Part shown: positions 43,502-52,487 of the stretch, piece after piece
How the letters are laid out: every line of letters starts with the position of its first letter
Position numbering within the stretch: position 1 is the stretch's first letter
Source: Emticicia sp037153985
GTDB lineage: Bacteria; Bacteroidota; Bacteroidia; Cytophagales; Spirosomataceae
NCBI RefSeq assembly: GCF_037153985.1
Contig: NZ_JBBAYI010000001.1
Span: 310,001-374,000, forward strand
DNA length: 64,000 bases
Reading direction: 5' to 3'
Made by a program: the position numbers and the translations under genes
The notes under the pieces: generated by a model
Told to the model about the DNA's origin: nothing
Seen by the model: the letters and a program-made list of their open reading frames with translations, nothing else
Databases searched by the model: none

Positions 43502-45115
43502 CTACGAATGACCGTTCCAAGTAATTTTAGCTTCGTCAAAGTCCAGTTGTAATTCCTGTTTACGAATTTCCTCGTCGCTAAAGGCAAATTCTTTCCTTAT
43601 AGCATATAATTCTCTTCTTTGAGTAGCATAAAGTTCACGTAAAACAGCATTATATTGTTCGATTTCCTTTCTCTGACAAACCTGACATTCCATAGAATTC
43701 AGGCGTTGGTGGGTAATTGAAATATCACTTTCTATTTCATGTTTCAGAAAATTCAGTAGCTCGTTATTTTCTATTTCGCTTGCATACTTCTGATTCAATT
43801 GCTGTAAAGCGGCATTCATGATACGGAGTTTTATGCCTGCTTCCTGTTCTTCTTCTGAGGCAGCATGGTCAATTTCTTCTACCTTTAGCCATTTAACAAT
43901 TAGGGGTAAAGTTAGCCCTTGAAATACCAATGTGACCAGAATTACAACAAAAGTGATAAATAAAATAAGGTTTCTGTGTGGAAATGGCTGCCCGTTATTT
44001 AAGTACAGAGGAATTGATAACGCCGATGCCAGCGAAATAACTCCACGCATACCTGCCCAACTGATAATAAGTGGATTCTTCCACCCGGGGTTTGGTTCAT
44101 TGGTTCGGATACTTTTGAAAAGCCATCTTGGTACAAAAGCATTAGGGTAAACCCATAAAACACGAATAACAATAGTAATAATACTAATAACGAGTGCATA
44201 CTTGATGGCATCCAGAATAGCATACCCTTCTAAGCCTCCGATAATGGTTGGAAGTTCCAGCCCAATAAGGATAAACACCAAGCCATTTAACACAAAAACG
44301 AGGGTATTCCAAACACCTATTGTTTGTAAGCGGGTAGAGCCATGTGTCAGGATTTCATGCGAGCGGTATGATAAAAACAAACCACCACTTACAACTGCCA
44401 TAACTCCCGAAAAATGGAAATGCTCGGCAATTATATACATAAAATAAGGTGTCAGAAGCGTGAGGGCTGCGTCAATACTTGGGGTAGTTGGTAAAAACCG
44501 ATGAATAACATAAGCTATGTGCGCAATAATAAGCCCCACAACAATACCCATAACAGTAACAATAAAGAAATCGCTTACAGCTTGTTCCATTGAAAACTGG
44601 CCTGTTACAAGTGCTGCTAATGCAAAACGAAATACTATTAAACTGGAAGCATCGTTAATCAGGCTTTCTCCTTCGAGTATTGTAGTTACACGTTTAGGTA
44701 CCTTGATGCCTTTTAAAACTGATGAGGCCGCCACAGCATCGGGCGGAGAAATGATGCCTCCTAATAGAAAGCCTAATGCCAGTGTAAAACCCGGTATCAT
44801 AGCTTTTGAGGCATAGGCTACAATAACAGAGGTACATATAACCAGACCAAATGCCAGCAGAGCAATAGGGCGTTTCCATTTCCAGAAGTCGTTCCAAGAG
44901 GTATACCAAGCAGCTTCATAAAGCAGTGGTGGTAAAAAAATAAGGAATATGAGTTCAGGGTCAATTTCTATATTAGGTATGCTAGGCACGAAGCTGATAA
45001 ACAACCCCGCCAATACCAGAAAGATAGGTGAGGAAATCTTGAACTTCTGCCCAAGCATGACAAGCATGAAAACGACAAAAAGTAGCGATAAAACGAGTAA
45101 TAAATTATGATGCAT
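43502..45115 (-). CDS. Na+/H+ antiporter, CPA1 family
   Basis: A 537-residue membrane exchanger with about 12 hydrophobic segments (residues 1-410). It contains IFLPPLLYEAAW, the SPPDAVAASSVL motif with its acidic residue, and EGESLINDASSLIVF, all typical of bacterial CPA1 (NhaP/UPF0391-type) exchangers. The cytoplasmic tail (about 415-537) is helical and holds CQVC, a possible metal or redox pair. It controls pH and sodium. A dyad resembling a CopY/BlaI box sits 49 bases before the start. Confidence 0.9.
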   Translation of the reverse strand: MHHNLLLVLSLLFVVFMLVMLGQKFKISSPIFLVLAGLFISFVPSIPNIEIDPELIFLIFLPPLLYEAAWYTSWNDFWKWKRPIALLAFGLVICTSVIVAYASKAMIPGFTLALGFLLGGIISPPDAVAASSVLKGIKVPKRVTTILEGESLINDASSLIVFRFALAALVTGQFSMEQAVSDFFIVTVMGIVVGLIIAHIAYVIHRFLPTTPSIDAALTLLTPYFMYIIAEHFHFSGVMAVVSGGLFLSYRSHEILTHGSTRLQTIGVWNTLVFVLNGLVFILIGLELPTIIGGLEGYAILDAIKYALVISIITIVIRVLWVYPNAFVPRWLFKSIRTNEPNPGWKNPLIISWAGMRGVISLASALSIPLYLNNGQPFPHRNLILFITFVVILVTLVFQGLTLPLIVKWLKVEEIDHAASEEEQEAGIKLRIMNAALQQLNQKYASEIENNELLNFLKHEIESDISITHQRLNSMECQVCQRKEIEQYNAVLRELYATQRRELYAIRKEFAFSDEEIRKQELQLDFDEAKITWNGHS

Positions 45116-45163
45116 TTTGTAAAGGGTATTAATTAAGGAACACAGATTAATATAGAAAAGTTT

Positions 45164-45181
45164 TATCTACAAGTGTAGATA
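45164..45181. promoter_or_regulatory. 18-bp dyad with a CopY/BlaI-like core upstream of the antiporter
   Basis: TATCTACA and TGTAGATA (45164-45171 and 45174-45181) are exact complements around AG. The core fits TACAnnTGTA, the operator type of the CopY/BlaI/MecI family. It is 49 bases upstream of the antiporter ATG. No such regulator gene is in this window. Confidence 0.5.
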
Positions 45182-45291
45182 TTTTATCTGTCTTAACTTA
45201 AGCTAGGGTTAGTATATCTTTAAACAAAGTTAAAAAAATAAGGAATAATAACAACTAATAGACTGATTTTAGGGTAGTTTCTTACTTTTGC

Positions 45292-46416
45292 CTATATGAG
45301 AAATAAATCGCTGGCTATGCGGTCGGCAAATAGTTTTCCTTTTTTGCTTAACAGAAGGGTTTCGTTGTGAATTTGTAAGAAACCTTGAGAAAGGTAGCGT
45401 TTCAATATATCCTTGTTAGATATATGCCATTTTGCTCCTACTAATTTTTCGATTTCGGTCAGGTTGCATCCCCATTTAGTGCGAAGCCCCGTCAGGATAT
45501 AATCATTGAGTTTTTCTTCATTACTCAGCATCTCATAGTCGGCAGGTATCTGGCCTAAAAGTATAGATTTGATGTAAGCCGGATTATTGGCAACATTGTA
45601 TTGACGAGAAAAACCATTATAAGAATGGGCAGATGGGCCTACTCCCAGATATTCGTGCCGTTGCCAGTATGAAGAATTATGACGGGAGTATTGGTTATTA
45701 CGGCAGAAATTTGAAATTTCGTATTGTTCATAACCTGCCCCTTCGAGGGTATCTACTAAAATTTTAAACTGTTCAGAGGCAAAATCTTCATTAATAGGTG
45801 GAATTTTATTGATTTGTAGCCATTTCCCGAAAACAGTTTTTTCTTCTATCGTGAGGCAATACGACGAAATATGCGGTACGTTTAGCGACAGGGCTTTTTG
45901 TAAATCTTGCTCCCAAATATGATGGTTTTCATAAGGAATGGCATAAATCAGGTCAATGGTTATATTCTGAAAGCCCATATCCTGTGCTAGCTTCACACAC
46001 GATTCAGCCTCTTGGGCATCATGAATACGGTTTAATTTTTTTAAATGGTCATTATTAAATGACTGAATACCAATGCTTAGCCGATTAAAATCGAACCTTT
46101 GTAAAATAGCTAAACGTTCTTTAGTTATATCGTCGGGGTTGGCTTCAAGTGTGATTTCAATATCGTCTGAAAAAGTATAATACTTTTTAATTGTTTCAAA
46201 AATATCGTACAATTCGTTGATGTTGAGTAGGGAAGGAGTTCCCCCTCCAAAATAAATAGTTTGTAGGCGTTTATCTGTGAGGTAATTGGCCTGTAACTCA
46301 ATTTCTCTACAAATTGCTTCCACCACCGTACTTTTCATGGTAAGGTTGGTACTGAAGTGAAAGTCGCAGTAATGGCAAGCTCTACGGCAGAATGGTATAT
46401 GAAGATATAAATGCAC
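45292..46416 (-). CDS. hemW: Radical SAM heme chaperone HemW
   Basis: A 374-residue HemW-type protein, which inserts or traffics heme. The radical SAM cluster site CRRACHYCDF (CX3CX2C) and the HemW N-terminus HIPFC are seen, then YFGGGTPSLL and SIGIQSFNN, with a C-terminal HemN-like domain. It is not the coproporphyrinogen dehydrogenase HemN, which has extra N-terminal residues. GTG start at 46416. The methyltransferase gene ahead ends 40 bases upstream. Confidence 0.9.
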   Translation of the reverse strand: MHLYLHIPFCRRACHYCDFHFSTNLTMKSTVVEAICREIELQANYLTDKRLQTIYFGGGTPSLLNINELYDIFETIKKYYTFSDDIEITLEANPDDITKERLAILQRFDFNRLSIGIQSFNNDHLKKLNRIHDAQEAESCVKLAQDMGFQNITIDLIYAIPYENHHIWEQDLQKALSLNVPHISSYCLTIEEKTVFGKWLQINKIPPINEDFASEQFKILVDTLEGAGYEQYEISNFCRNNQYSRHNSSYWQRHEYLGVGPSAHSYNGFSRQYNVANNPAYIKSILLGQIPADYEMLSNEEKLNDYILTGLRTKWGCNLTEIEKLVGAKWHISNKDILKRYLSQGFLQIHNETLLLSKKGKLFADRIASDLFLI

Positions 46417-46456
46417 TAAAAGAAATAATCAGGCGATTGGTAAATCGCCCAATAAA

Positions 46457-47233
46457 TTATTTTGTACCTACAAAAAAGAAGTCAATACATTTTTCTGGTT
46501 CATTCGACAGGTAATGGTCATCCCAGCGAATCTCAGCTGCTAGACCATCGGTTTTATCCATCAACTTATTGCGGTTAAACCTGTTTAGAATTTCATAAGG
46601 AACACGGAGCATCCATGCAGGCAGGCGGTGTTGTAAATCGAAAATATCGAAACGCATAATCCGACGAACAGATTGTTTATTCTGTTCGTAATAATCCCAG
46701 ACTTTCTGGTTACCACCTACACCCATTGTTTCTACTTTAGAAAAGTATTTTTGCATAAGGCTACGAAGCTCATTTGTGTCATATTCACGTATATGCCACG
46801 GATTCCGGCTGAGCGAATAAGGTCTGTTTACCGTAGTCAGAAGAATTTTACCATTGGGTTTCAGTACACGGGCTGCTTCTGACAAAAACTTGTGGTCATC
46901 CTGAATATGTTCAATTACCTGAAAAGTAATAATAAAATCGAAAGTATTATCTTTAAATGCAGTCAGATGAGGTAAATCCGCAATGCTGAAAGTATGTTTC
47001 GGGTATCGGGCCTGTAATTGCGCAATCAGCGGTTCATTTTTATCAAGGCCAGTATAGTGGTCACATTTTTCAATAAGTGTTTCAACACCACGGCCCCAGC
47101 CGCAGCCTAGTTCTAACACATTGCCATGAATAATTTTAGCGGCTTCGGTATATGGAAAGTATAGTCGTTGATGTACGGGGTTATCCGACGGAATTTCGGC
47201 ACTTGTAATTTCGGTTGTTGCGTATTTGCTCAT
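46457..47233 (-). CDS. Class I SAM-dependent methyltransferase
   Basis: A 258-residue cytosolic methyltransferase. Motif I VLELGCGWGRGVE (about 37-49), YTGLDKNEP, DFIITFQVIEHIQD and LKPNGKILLTT show the Rossmann SAM fold of the methyltransferase-11/25 group. The substrate is unknown. It lies just upstream of hemW on the same strand with a TAACTTTG box about 100 bases before the start. Confidence 0.88.
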   Translation of the reverse strand: MSKYATTEITSAEIPSDNPVHQRLYFPYTEAAKIIHGNVLELGCGWGRGVETLIEKCDHYTGLDKNEPLIAQLQARYPKHTFSIADLPHLTAFKDNTFDFIITFQVIEHIQDDHKFLSEAARVLKPNGKILLTTVNRPYSLSRNPWHIREYDTNELRSLMQKYFSKVETMGVGGNQKVWDYYEQNKQSVRRIMRFDIFDLQHRLPAWMLRVPYEILNRFNRNKLMDKTDGLAAEIRWDDHYLSNEPEKCIDFFFVGTK

Positions 47234-47331
47234 AAGCGCTGCTAGTATCTGAAACCAAGCAAATAAAGTGATTGATTTCTACTATTTTAATCAATATTTA
47301 ATGAGGTTCAATAACTTTTAGGTTATTTTTA

Positions 47332-47339
47332 CAAAGTTA
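47332..47339 (-). promoter_or_regulatory. Possible -7 box of the methyltransferase gene
   Basis: The minus strand reads TAACTTTG, an exact TAnnTTTG match, but it is 99 bases before the ATG and lacks a clear -33 element. Confidence 0.35.
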
Positions 47340-47433
47340 CGGGAAATTTACGCCTTTATAAAATGATAGCCTTAGTTTATAAAATTTTCTATTCTACCAA
47401 GCGTTATTTTATTATCTAAACCATTCTGAAGGC

Positions 47434-47802
47434 ATGAAAACAAGTTTATTGTTTGGTGTACTGCTGTTGATTGTTGTAAACACAAACGCACAGATTGGCA
47501 TCAAGCGTGTGTATAACCCTTACTTATTTGCTTCTTTTAAAAAAAATGCTGGTTTCAGAAGCAATCAAATAGTATTTTCTGATAAGCGAGATACCATATT
47601 TTTGAAGAACTCGCCTCTTTTTTCGCAATATATATCTAAGAGAAAACCCAGCGGAGAAAATATCTTTGCCTATAATACCCTGGGTTTACCCCTTACTTAT
47701 ACAAGTAAGCGTTTTCTCTATGATATTGACCTAGAAAAAACCAAAAACCGAACTAAGATATTATTCTTCAAAATGAAAATGTGGCGTTATTTCAGAGAAT
47801 AA
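47434..47802 (+). CDS. Small exported hypothetical protein
   Basis: A 122-residue protein with a signal peptide MKTSLLFGVLLLIVVNTNAQ. The mature part is basic, with Tyr and Phe, and has no recognised domain (GIKRVYNPYLFASFKKNAG, then RFLYDIDLEKTKN). It is flanked by a strong terminator. Function unknown. Confidence 0.6.
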   Translation: MKTSLLFGVLLLIVVNTNAQIGIKRVYNPYLFASFKKNAGFRSNQIVFSDKRDTIFLKNSPLFSQYISKRKPSGENIFAYNTLGLPLTYTSKRFLYDIDLEKTKNRTKILFFKMKMWRYFRE

Positions 47803-47833
47803 AAAAGCGTCAGATTTAAGACCTGACGCTTTT
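47803..47833. terminator. Bidirectional terminator after the 47434 gene
   Basis: AAAAGCGTCAG (47803-47813) pairs exactly with 47823-47833 around a 9-base loop. It is AT-flanked and lies between convergent genes. Confidence 0.75.
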
Positions 47834-47866
47834 TATTCTTCATTTCGTTAATATTCTTCAATCTGC

Positions 47867-48961
47867 TTAAGCAGTTTGTTGATTCATTACTTCTGTTTGT
47901 TTGCGAATAGATTCCATGTGAATCAGTTTGAACAACTCTTCAATCATTTCAGGATAAAGGTTGAGCTTTTTGCCTAATTCAGCACGGCTGCTATGAACTT
48001 GTTTCCAACGGTCAAGTTGAAGAACAGCTACGTTATTATCTCTTTTATATTCTCCAAGCTTTTCAACTACGGCCATACGAGCAGCTAAAACCTCCATTAG
48101 TTCGCGGTCGATATTGTCAATTTTCTGACGTAATCTGTCAAGTTCGCTTTGGAAATCTTCCCCGTAAGATGCCTTACGTACTTCCAGTTCGCGTAGCATT
48201 TCGCCTAAAGCCTCAGGAGTTAATTGTTGTGAAGCATCAGACCACGCATCGTCAGGATTACGATGTGACTCAATAATTAAGCCATCGTAGTTAAGGTCTA
48301 ACGCACGTTGTGCTAATTCATATAAGTAAGCTCTTTTACCGGCCATGTGGCTTGGGTCGCCAATAATAGGTAATTGAGGGAATAAAGTTTTTAGCTCAAC
48401 TGCAAGTTGCCACATAGGCGAGTTGCGGTATTTGGTTTCTTGCGCATTAGAAAACCCGCGGTGGATAGCGGCCATTTTTTTGATACCTGCACCTGCAATA
48501 CGCTCAAATGCACCAACCCAAAGAGCAAGGTCTGGGTTAACAGGGTTTTTGATAAGCACAGGTACATCAACACCTTTCAGCGCATCGGCTAAATCCTGCA
48601 CGTTGAATGGGTTAACTGTGGTTCTTGCACCAATCCAAAGAATATCAATACCATATTTTAAAGCCAATTCGATGTGTTGAGGTGTTGCTACTTCCACTGC
48701 AATTGGTAGACCTGTTTCTTTTTTTACAGCAGCTAACCATGGTAATGCTGCTTCGCCCATACCCTCAAAACTACCCGGACGCGTACGTGGTTTCCAAACA
48801 CCGGCACGTATTACATGGGCATAACCTTCTTTGGCAATACGAGTTACGGTTTCAGTTACTTGTTCTTCAGTTTCGGCACTACACGGACCTGCAATAATTA
48901 AGGGTTTTCCATTTGTATCTATCCAACTATTAAGAGGAAGTACATCTAAATTTGCTTTCAT
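47867..48961 (-). CDS. Bifunctional DAHP synthase / chorismate mutase
   Basis: First-step shikimate enzyme joined to a chorismate mutase in one 364-residue chain. The N-terminal class I-beta DAHP synthase shows AGPCSAET, VIRAGVWKPRTRPGSFEG, WIGARTT, and SHRNPDDAWSDASQ. The C-terminal AroQ-type mutase (about 275-364) starts near LRQKIDNIDRELMEVLAARM. It condenses PEP and erythrose-4-phosphate, and probably feeds phenylalanine and tyrosine. ATG 48961 gives the usual start; an in-frame ATG at 49015 adds 18 unlike residues. Confidence 0.93.
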   Translation of the reverse strand: MKANLDVLPLNSWIDTNGKPLIIAGPCSAETEEQVTETVTRIAKEGYAHVIRAGVWKPRTRPGSFEGMGEAALPWLAAVKKETGLPIAVEVATPQHIELALKYGIDILWIGARTTVNPFNVQDLADALKGVDVPVLIKNPVNPDLALWVGAFERIAGAGIKKMAAIHRGFSNAQETKYRNSPMWQLAVELKTLFPQLPIIGDPSHMAGKRAYLYELAQRALDLNYDGLIIESHRNPDDAWSDASQQLTPEALGEMLRELEVRKASYGEDFQSELDRLRQKIDNIDRELMEVLAARMAVVEKLGEYKRDNNVAVLQLDRWKQVHSSRAELGKKLNLYPEMIEELFKLIHMESIRKQTEVMNQQTA

Positions 48962-49108
48962 TTCTTTCTTAAAATTTGTTTTGTCAATTTTTTCAATGCT
49001 TATAAATTTTATCAAATGTATTTACAATAGCTACCATCAATGAGCATTGGCACTGCAAGGTATTACCGAATTATTAATATTGTTTCATTAAATGTCTATT
49101 CTTTGGCG

Positions 49109-49116
49109 TATATTTG
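49109..49116 (+). promoter_or_regulatory. Possible -7 box of the proline dehydrogenase gene
   Basis: TATATTTG, an exact TAnnTTTG match, 104 bases before the ATG at 49221. The leader would be long; no TTG -33 element is clear. Confidence 0.35.
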
Positions 49117-49220
49117 CAAACAATTTTAAGAAATAGACTGTTATTAATAATAATGTTTCTTAAAATAGTACAATTCATCATCAGAACTGAAAAAATTAAA
49201 AGAAACCAATATTTGAAATA

Positions 49221-50423
49221 ATGAAAACGGCTATACAAAACCGCTCGTTAAATTTCGATGATACTTCAATTGCTTTTGCTCATCAGTCAAACAGTAAGCT
49301 GCGTAAAACTTATTTGATTTTTGCGTTGATGAATCAAAACTGGGTTGTAAAGATAGGAACATTTTTTATAAAACTCGCAATAAAATTAGGATTACCTATA
49401 AAATTGTTGATTAAAAATACCATATTTGCCCAATTTTGCGGAGGAGAAAGCATTGCCACTTGCCAAAAGACTATCGAGAGCTTGGCAAAAAGCAAAATTG
49501 GTACTATTCTGGACTATTCGGTAGAGGGTGAAGACAACGAAAAGGACTTTGAAGCAACCACAAATGAGGTACTGAAAACTATTGACAGGGCTGCTATTCA
49601 GCGTGAAGATATCCCTTTTTCGGTTTTTAAAGTGTCAGGTATAGGCTCGGTAGATCTTCTTGAAAAAGTACAAGAGTTTCCGAATACTTTGAGCGATACA
49701 GAGAAAGAAGCATTTGACCGCCTGCGCAATCGGGTAGATAAATTGTGTAGACATGCGGCTGAACAGAATGTAAGAATTTTTCTGGATGCTGAAGAGTCAT
49801 GGATTCAGGATGTAATTGATGACTTGAGCTATGAAATGATGCGGAAGTATAATGTTAAAGATAAAACAATTGTATACAATACGTTTCAGCTTTATCGTTG
49901 GGAGAGCTTAGAACACCTCACAACGGCTTGTGACATTGCACGTCAGGAAGGATACAAAATAGGAGCTAAATTAGTGCGGGGAGCTTATATAGAAAAAGAG
50001 CGTCGCAGAGCGGCTGAACTAGAATATAAGGACCCTATTCATGCCAAAAAAGCAGATACTGATACTGATTTTAATAAAGCTATTCATTTTTCGATTGAAA
50101 ATCTTGACGTTTTGTCAATTTGTTTGGGAACTCACAATGAAGAAAGCTGCCTATTATGTGCTGATTTAATGAAAGATAAAGGAGTAGCAATCAGCGACGA
50201 AAGAATATGGTTTGCTCAATTGCTGGGTATGAGCGATAACATATCATTTAATCTGGCTAATGCAGGGTATAACGTAGCCAAATACGTGCCTTATGGCCCT
50301 GTTGAGGCCGTGATGCCTTATCTTTTCCGTCGTGCCGAAGAAAATACTTCAATTGCCGGACAAAGCAGTCGTGAATTTCTTCTGATAAAAAAAGAAAGAA
50401 GCCGCAGGAAAAGCAACGCATAA
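49221..50423 (+). CDS. Proline dehydrogenase
   Basis: FAD enzyme converting proline to pyrroline-5-carboxylate, passing electrons to quinone. In 400 residues: the TIM-barrel PRODH fold with FLDAEESW, GAKLVRGAYIEKERRRA, LGTHNEES, NVAKYVPYGPVEAVMPYL and RRAEENTS (the RR pair that binds the substrate carboxylate). It is the single-domain form; no P5C dehydrogenase lies beside it. Gene name putA or prodh is not certain. Confidence 0.93.
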   Translation: MKTAIQNRSLNFDDTSIAFAHQSNSKLRKTYLIFALMNQNWVVKIGTFFIKLAIKLGLPIKLLIKNTIFAQFCGGESIATCQKTIESLAKSKIGTILDYSVEGEDNEKDFEATTNEVLKTIDRAAIQREDIPFSVFKVSGIGSVDLLEKVQEFPNTLSDTEKEAFDRLRNRVDKLCRHAAEQNVRIFLDAEESWIQDVIDDLSYEMMRKYNVKDKTIVYNTFQLYRWESLEHLTTACDIARQEGYKIGAKLVRGAYIEKERRRAAELEYKDPIHAKKADTDTDFNKAIHFSIENLDVLSICLGTHNEESCLLCADLMKDKGVAISDERIWFAQLLGMSDNISFNLANAGYNVAKYVPYGPVEAVMPYLFRRAEENTSIAGQSSREFLLIKKERSRRKSNA

Positions 50424-50492
50424 GTTAAAGAAATATTTAATAAAATAATAAAGGTCATCGTTTTGTAGATGGCAAATGAATAATAAATTTTG

Positions 50493-50505
50493 AGGTATAA
50501 TACCT
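50493..50505. promoter_or_regulatory. Short palindrome upstream of lspA
   Basis: AGGTAT-A-ATACCT, an exact 6-1-6 palindrome, 33 bases before the lspA ATG. It may be an operator or a chance event. Confidence 0.3.
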
Positions 50506-50537
50506 TATCAGAGGTTTTGCATTAAACACTTTAATAA

Positions 50538-51317
50538 ATGACTACCTATAGTGGCTCGTTGGAGGGGAAGTCTCCGTTTAAATTTCTACTTCTTACATTT
50601 TTGTTGATAGTGACGGATCAAGTCATTAAACTCTGGATGTTTTATGATGTAATTCCGAACTATTATGGCGAAATAGATTTAATTCCCGGTTTTTTCAAGT
50701 TACATTATGTTGAAAATAAAGGGATGGCCTTCGGAATGGAACTGGGAGGAATTTACGGAAAACTTATTCTTACTCTTTTCCGGCTTGGTGCAATGGTAGG
50801 TATTTGCTGGTATCTGGTTCATCTGGCCCGCCGAAATGCGCACAATGGTTTATTGTGGTCAATTGCGGCCGTATTAGGTGGTGCAATTGGCAATGTAATA
50901 GATAGTACTTTCTATGGTGTACTTTTAAAAAATGCACCACTTGATGCCCCTTCACCGTGGTTTCATGGGCAGGTAATTGATATGTTTTATGCTTATGGGC
51001 TAGATGGGAATTATCCAGACTGGATTCCGTTTATAGGTGGGCAATATAATACTACTCCTATATTCAACTTTGCCGATGCTTGTATTTTTTGTGGCGTTGT
51101 AAGTATCCTGATTTTCCAGAAAAGTTTCTTTATGCACGAAGAAAAAACAAGTAGTAGTATAGACAATCAGGAAATTGAAGGAGAAGAAAAAGCGTTTGGC
51201 GAAGAAAATACGTCATTAAAAGAAGATGAATTGCCAACCGTTTCAAATACTAATGAGAGCATTGAAGCAATAGCTAATGATAAAACAGACAAAGATTCAA
51301 AAGAAGAATCATTATAA
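50538..51317 (+). CDS. lspA: Lipoprotein signal peptidase with acidic C-terminal tail
   Basis: Aspartic peptidase that cuts the signal peptide of lipidated prolipoproteins at the inner membrane. In 259 residues there are four hydrophobic segments. ENKGMAFG and the active-site motifs NVIDSTFYG and FNFADACIF supply the two Asp. It is longer than the usual ~160-residue enzyme owing to a loop insertion and a roughly 60-residue acidic tail rich in Glu, Ser and Asp. The tail would be cytosolic; its role is unknown. A small membrane protein follows 26 bases later. Confidence 0.93.
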   Translation: MTTYSGSLEGKSPFKFLLLTFLLIVTDQVIKLWMFYDVIPNYYGEIDLIPGFFKLHYVENKGMAFGMELGGIYGKLILTLFRLGAMVGICWYLVHLARRNAHNGLLWSIAAVLGGAIGNVIDSTFYGVLLKNAPLDAPSPWFHGQVIDMFYAYGLDGNYPDWIPFIGGQYNTTPIFNFADACIFCGVVSILIFQKSFFMHEEKTSSSIDNQEIEGEEKAFGEENTSLKEDELPTVSNTNESIEAIANDKTDKDSKEESL

Positions 51318-51343
51318 TTACTGTTAAAATTTATAAAAATATT

Positions 51344-51601
51344 ATGGCACTTTTATCGAAGCAAAGTTATAGATGGATTATTGTTCTATCTTTTTTAGGA
51401 ATTATTGTTTTACCCGGGCTGATGCCTTCACCAACATTTAGAAATACGATACTTATTTCACTAGGCTTGATTTGTTTAGTGTGTCAGTTTCTTAACCTGA
51501 GTGTTGTAGACCCGACAAGAAAAAGAAAAACAGATCTTATTCAGTCATGGGTTTTAATAGTTCTGACTATTGTGCTTCTTATTGTGAACTTTATGGTATA
51601 G
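51344..51601 (+). CDS. Small membrane protein after lspA
   Basis: An 85-residue protein with three hydrophobic stretches (YRWIIVLSFLGIIVLPGLM, then NTILISLGLICLVCQFLN, then SWVLIVLTIVLLIVNFMV) and a short basic turn RKRKTD. It follows lspA by 26 bases and may be co-expressed. No family is recognised. Confidence 0.6.
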   Translation: MALLSKQSYRWIIVLSFLGIIVLPGLMPSPTFRNTILISLGLICLVCQFLNLSVVDPTRKRKTDLIQSWVLIVLTIVLLIVNFMV

Positions 51602-51721
51602 TCAAGAAATTATTGAGGCGTTCATAAATAATTTAGAAGAAGAAAATAATTTCCTGACAGGCTACAACGCCGTTAAATGGGTTCATACAGTATTTCATTT
51701 TCTTAATTAAAGCTATTATTT

Positions 51722-52459
51722 ATGAAAACACTTAATTATTGGCTTATTATTAGTACTATTTTCTTCAATTACCATGTTCTTGCTCAACAGGGTATAACTG
51801 GAAACTCGAGAAATACACCCCTTACTGGTCCGAAGATATTATCTGGTTTTGAAACACAAACCGCAGAATTGCCCGATGCCAGTTATCTGGATACCGAGTG
51901 GGCATTGGCTAAAGTTAAGTTTTATCCCAGAATTATAGGTACTTTAAAGGGAACAGTAAAACTCGACAGCCTTGATGATATTCAGATGCGGGTAGTGCTA
52001 CAAGGTAATGATGTAGAATTTAAAACTTCCGAAGGTATAAAAGTGTTGTCTGGTTCTTTAATTCAGCAATTTTCAGCACAGAAAGCTAACCAGCCCATAA
52101 AAAATTACATTAGTGTATTTGAATTTCTTGATGAAACCGAAAAACTTAAATCAGGTTTTTTTGAGATTTTGGCTAATGGAAAACTAAAACTCCTTGAATA
52201 TACCAGAATAATTATCAATAAATCTGATAATCCTAGCGGCTTTCACGTAGCTAGTAATAAAGATACTAAAATCATTAAAGAAAAGCTGTTGTATTTTGCT
52301 AGAGGAAAAGAAGTTATAATTTTGAATAGCAAAAAAGATTTGTACGTTGCAATGGGAGACCAAAAGCCAGCAATTGAAAAATTTATTAAGGAAAATAATT
52401 TAAATACAAAAAGCCACTCAGACCTTCTGAAAATTTTTGATTACTACAATAGTTTATAA
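51722..52459 (+). CDS. Exported hypothetical protein
   Basis: A 245-residue protein with signal peptide KTLNYWLIISTIFFNYHVLAQ. The mature region is beta-rich, then helical near the C-terminus (IEKFIKENNLNTKSHSDLLK). It contains SGSLIQQFS-like strand patterns but no recognised family. It has a terminator after it. Confidence 0.6.
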   Translation: MKTLNYWLIISTIFFNYHVLAQQGITGNSRNTPLTGPKILSGFETQTAELPDASYLDTEWALAKVKFYPRIIGTLKGTVKLDSLDDIQMRVVLQGNDVEFKTSEGIKVLSGSLIQQFSAQKANQPIKNYISVFEFLDETEKLKSGFFEILANGKLKLLEYTRIIINKSDNPSGFHVASNKDTKIIKEKLLYFARGKEVIILNSKKDLYVAMGDQKPAIEKFIKENNLNTKSHSDLLKIFDYYNSL

Positions 52460-52464
52460 AAAAA

Positions 52465-52482
52465 GAGGGCTTTTCGGCCCTC
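52465..52482. terminator. Terminator after the 51722 gene
   Basis: GAGGGC (52465-52470) pairs with GCCCTC (52477-52482) over a TTTTCG loop, with A-run before it. It lies between two convergent genes. Confidence 0.6.
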
Positions 52483-52487
52483 CAGAT

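Noticed and set aside
48423..48680. Frames antisense to the DAHP synthase gene.
   Set aside because: Shadows of a conserved gene in the opposite strand.
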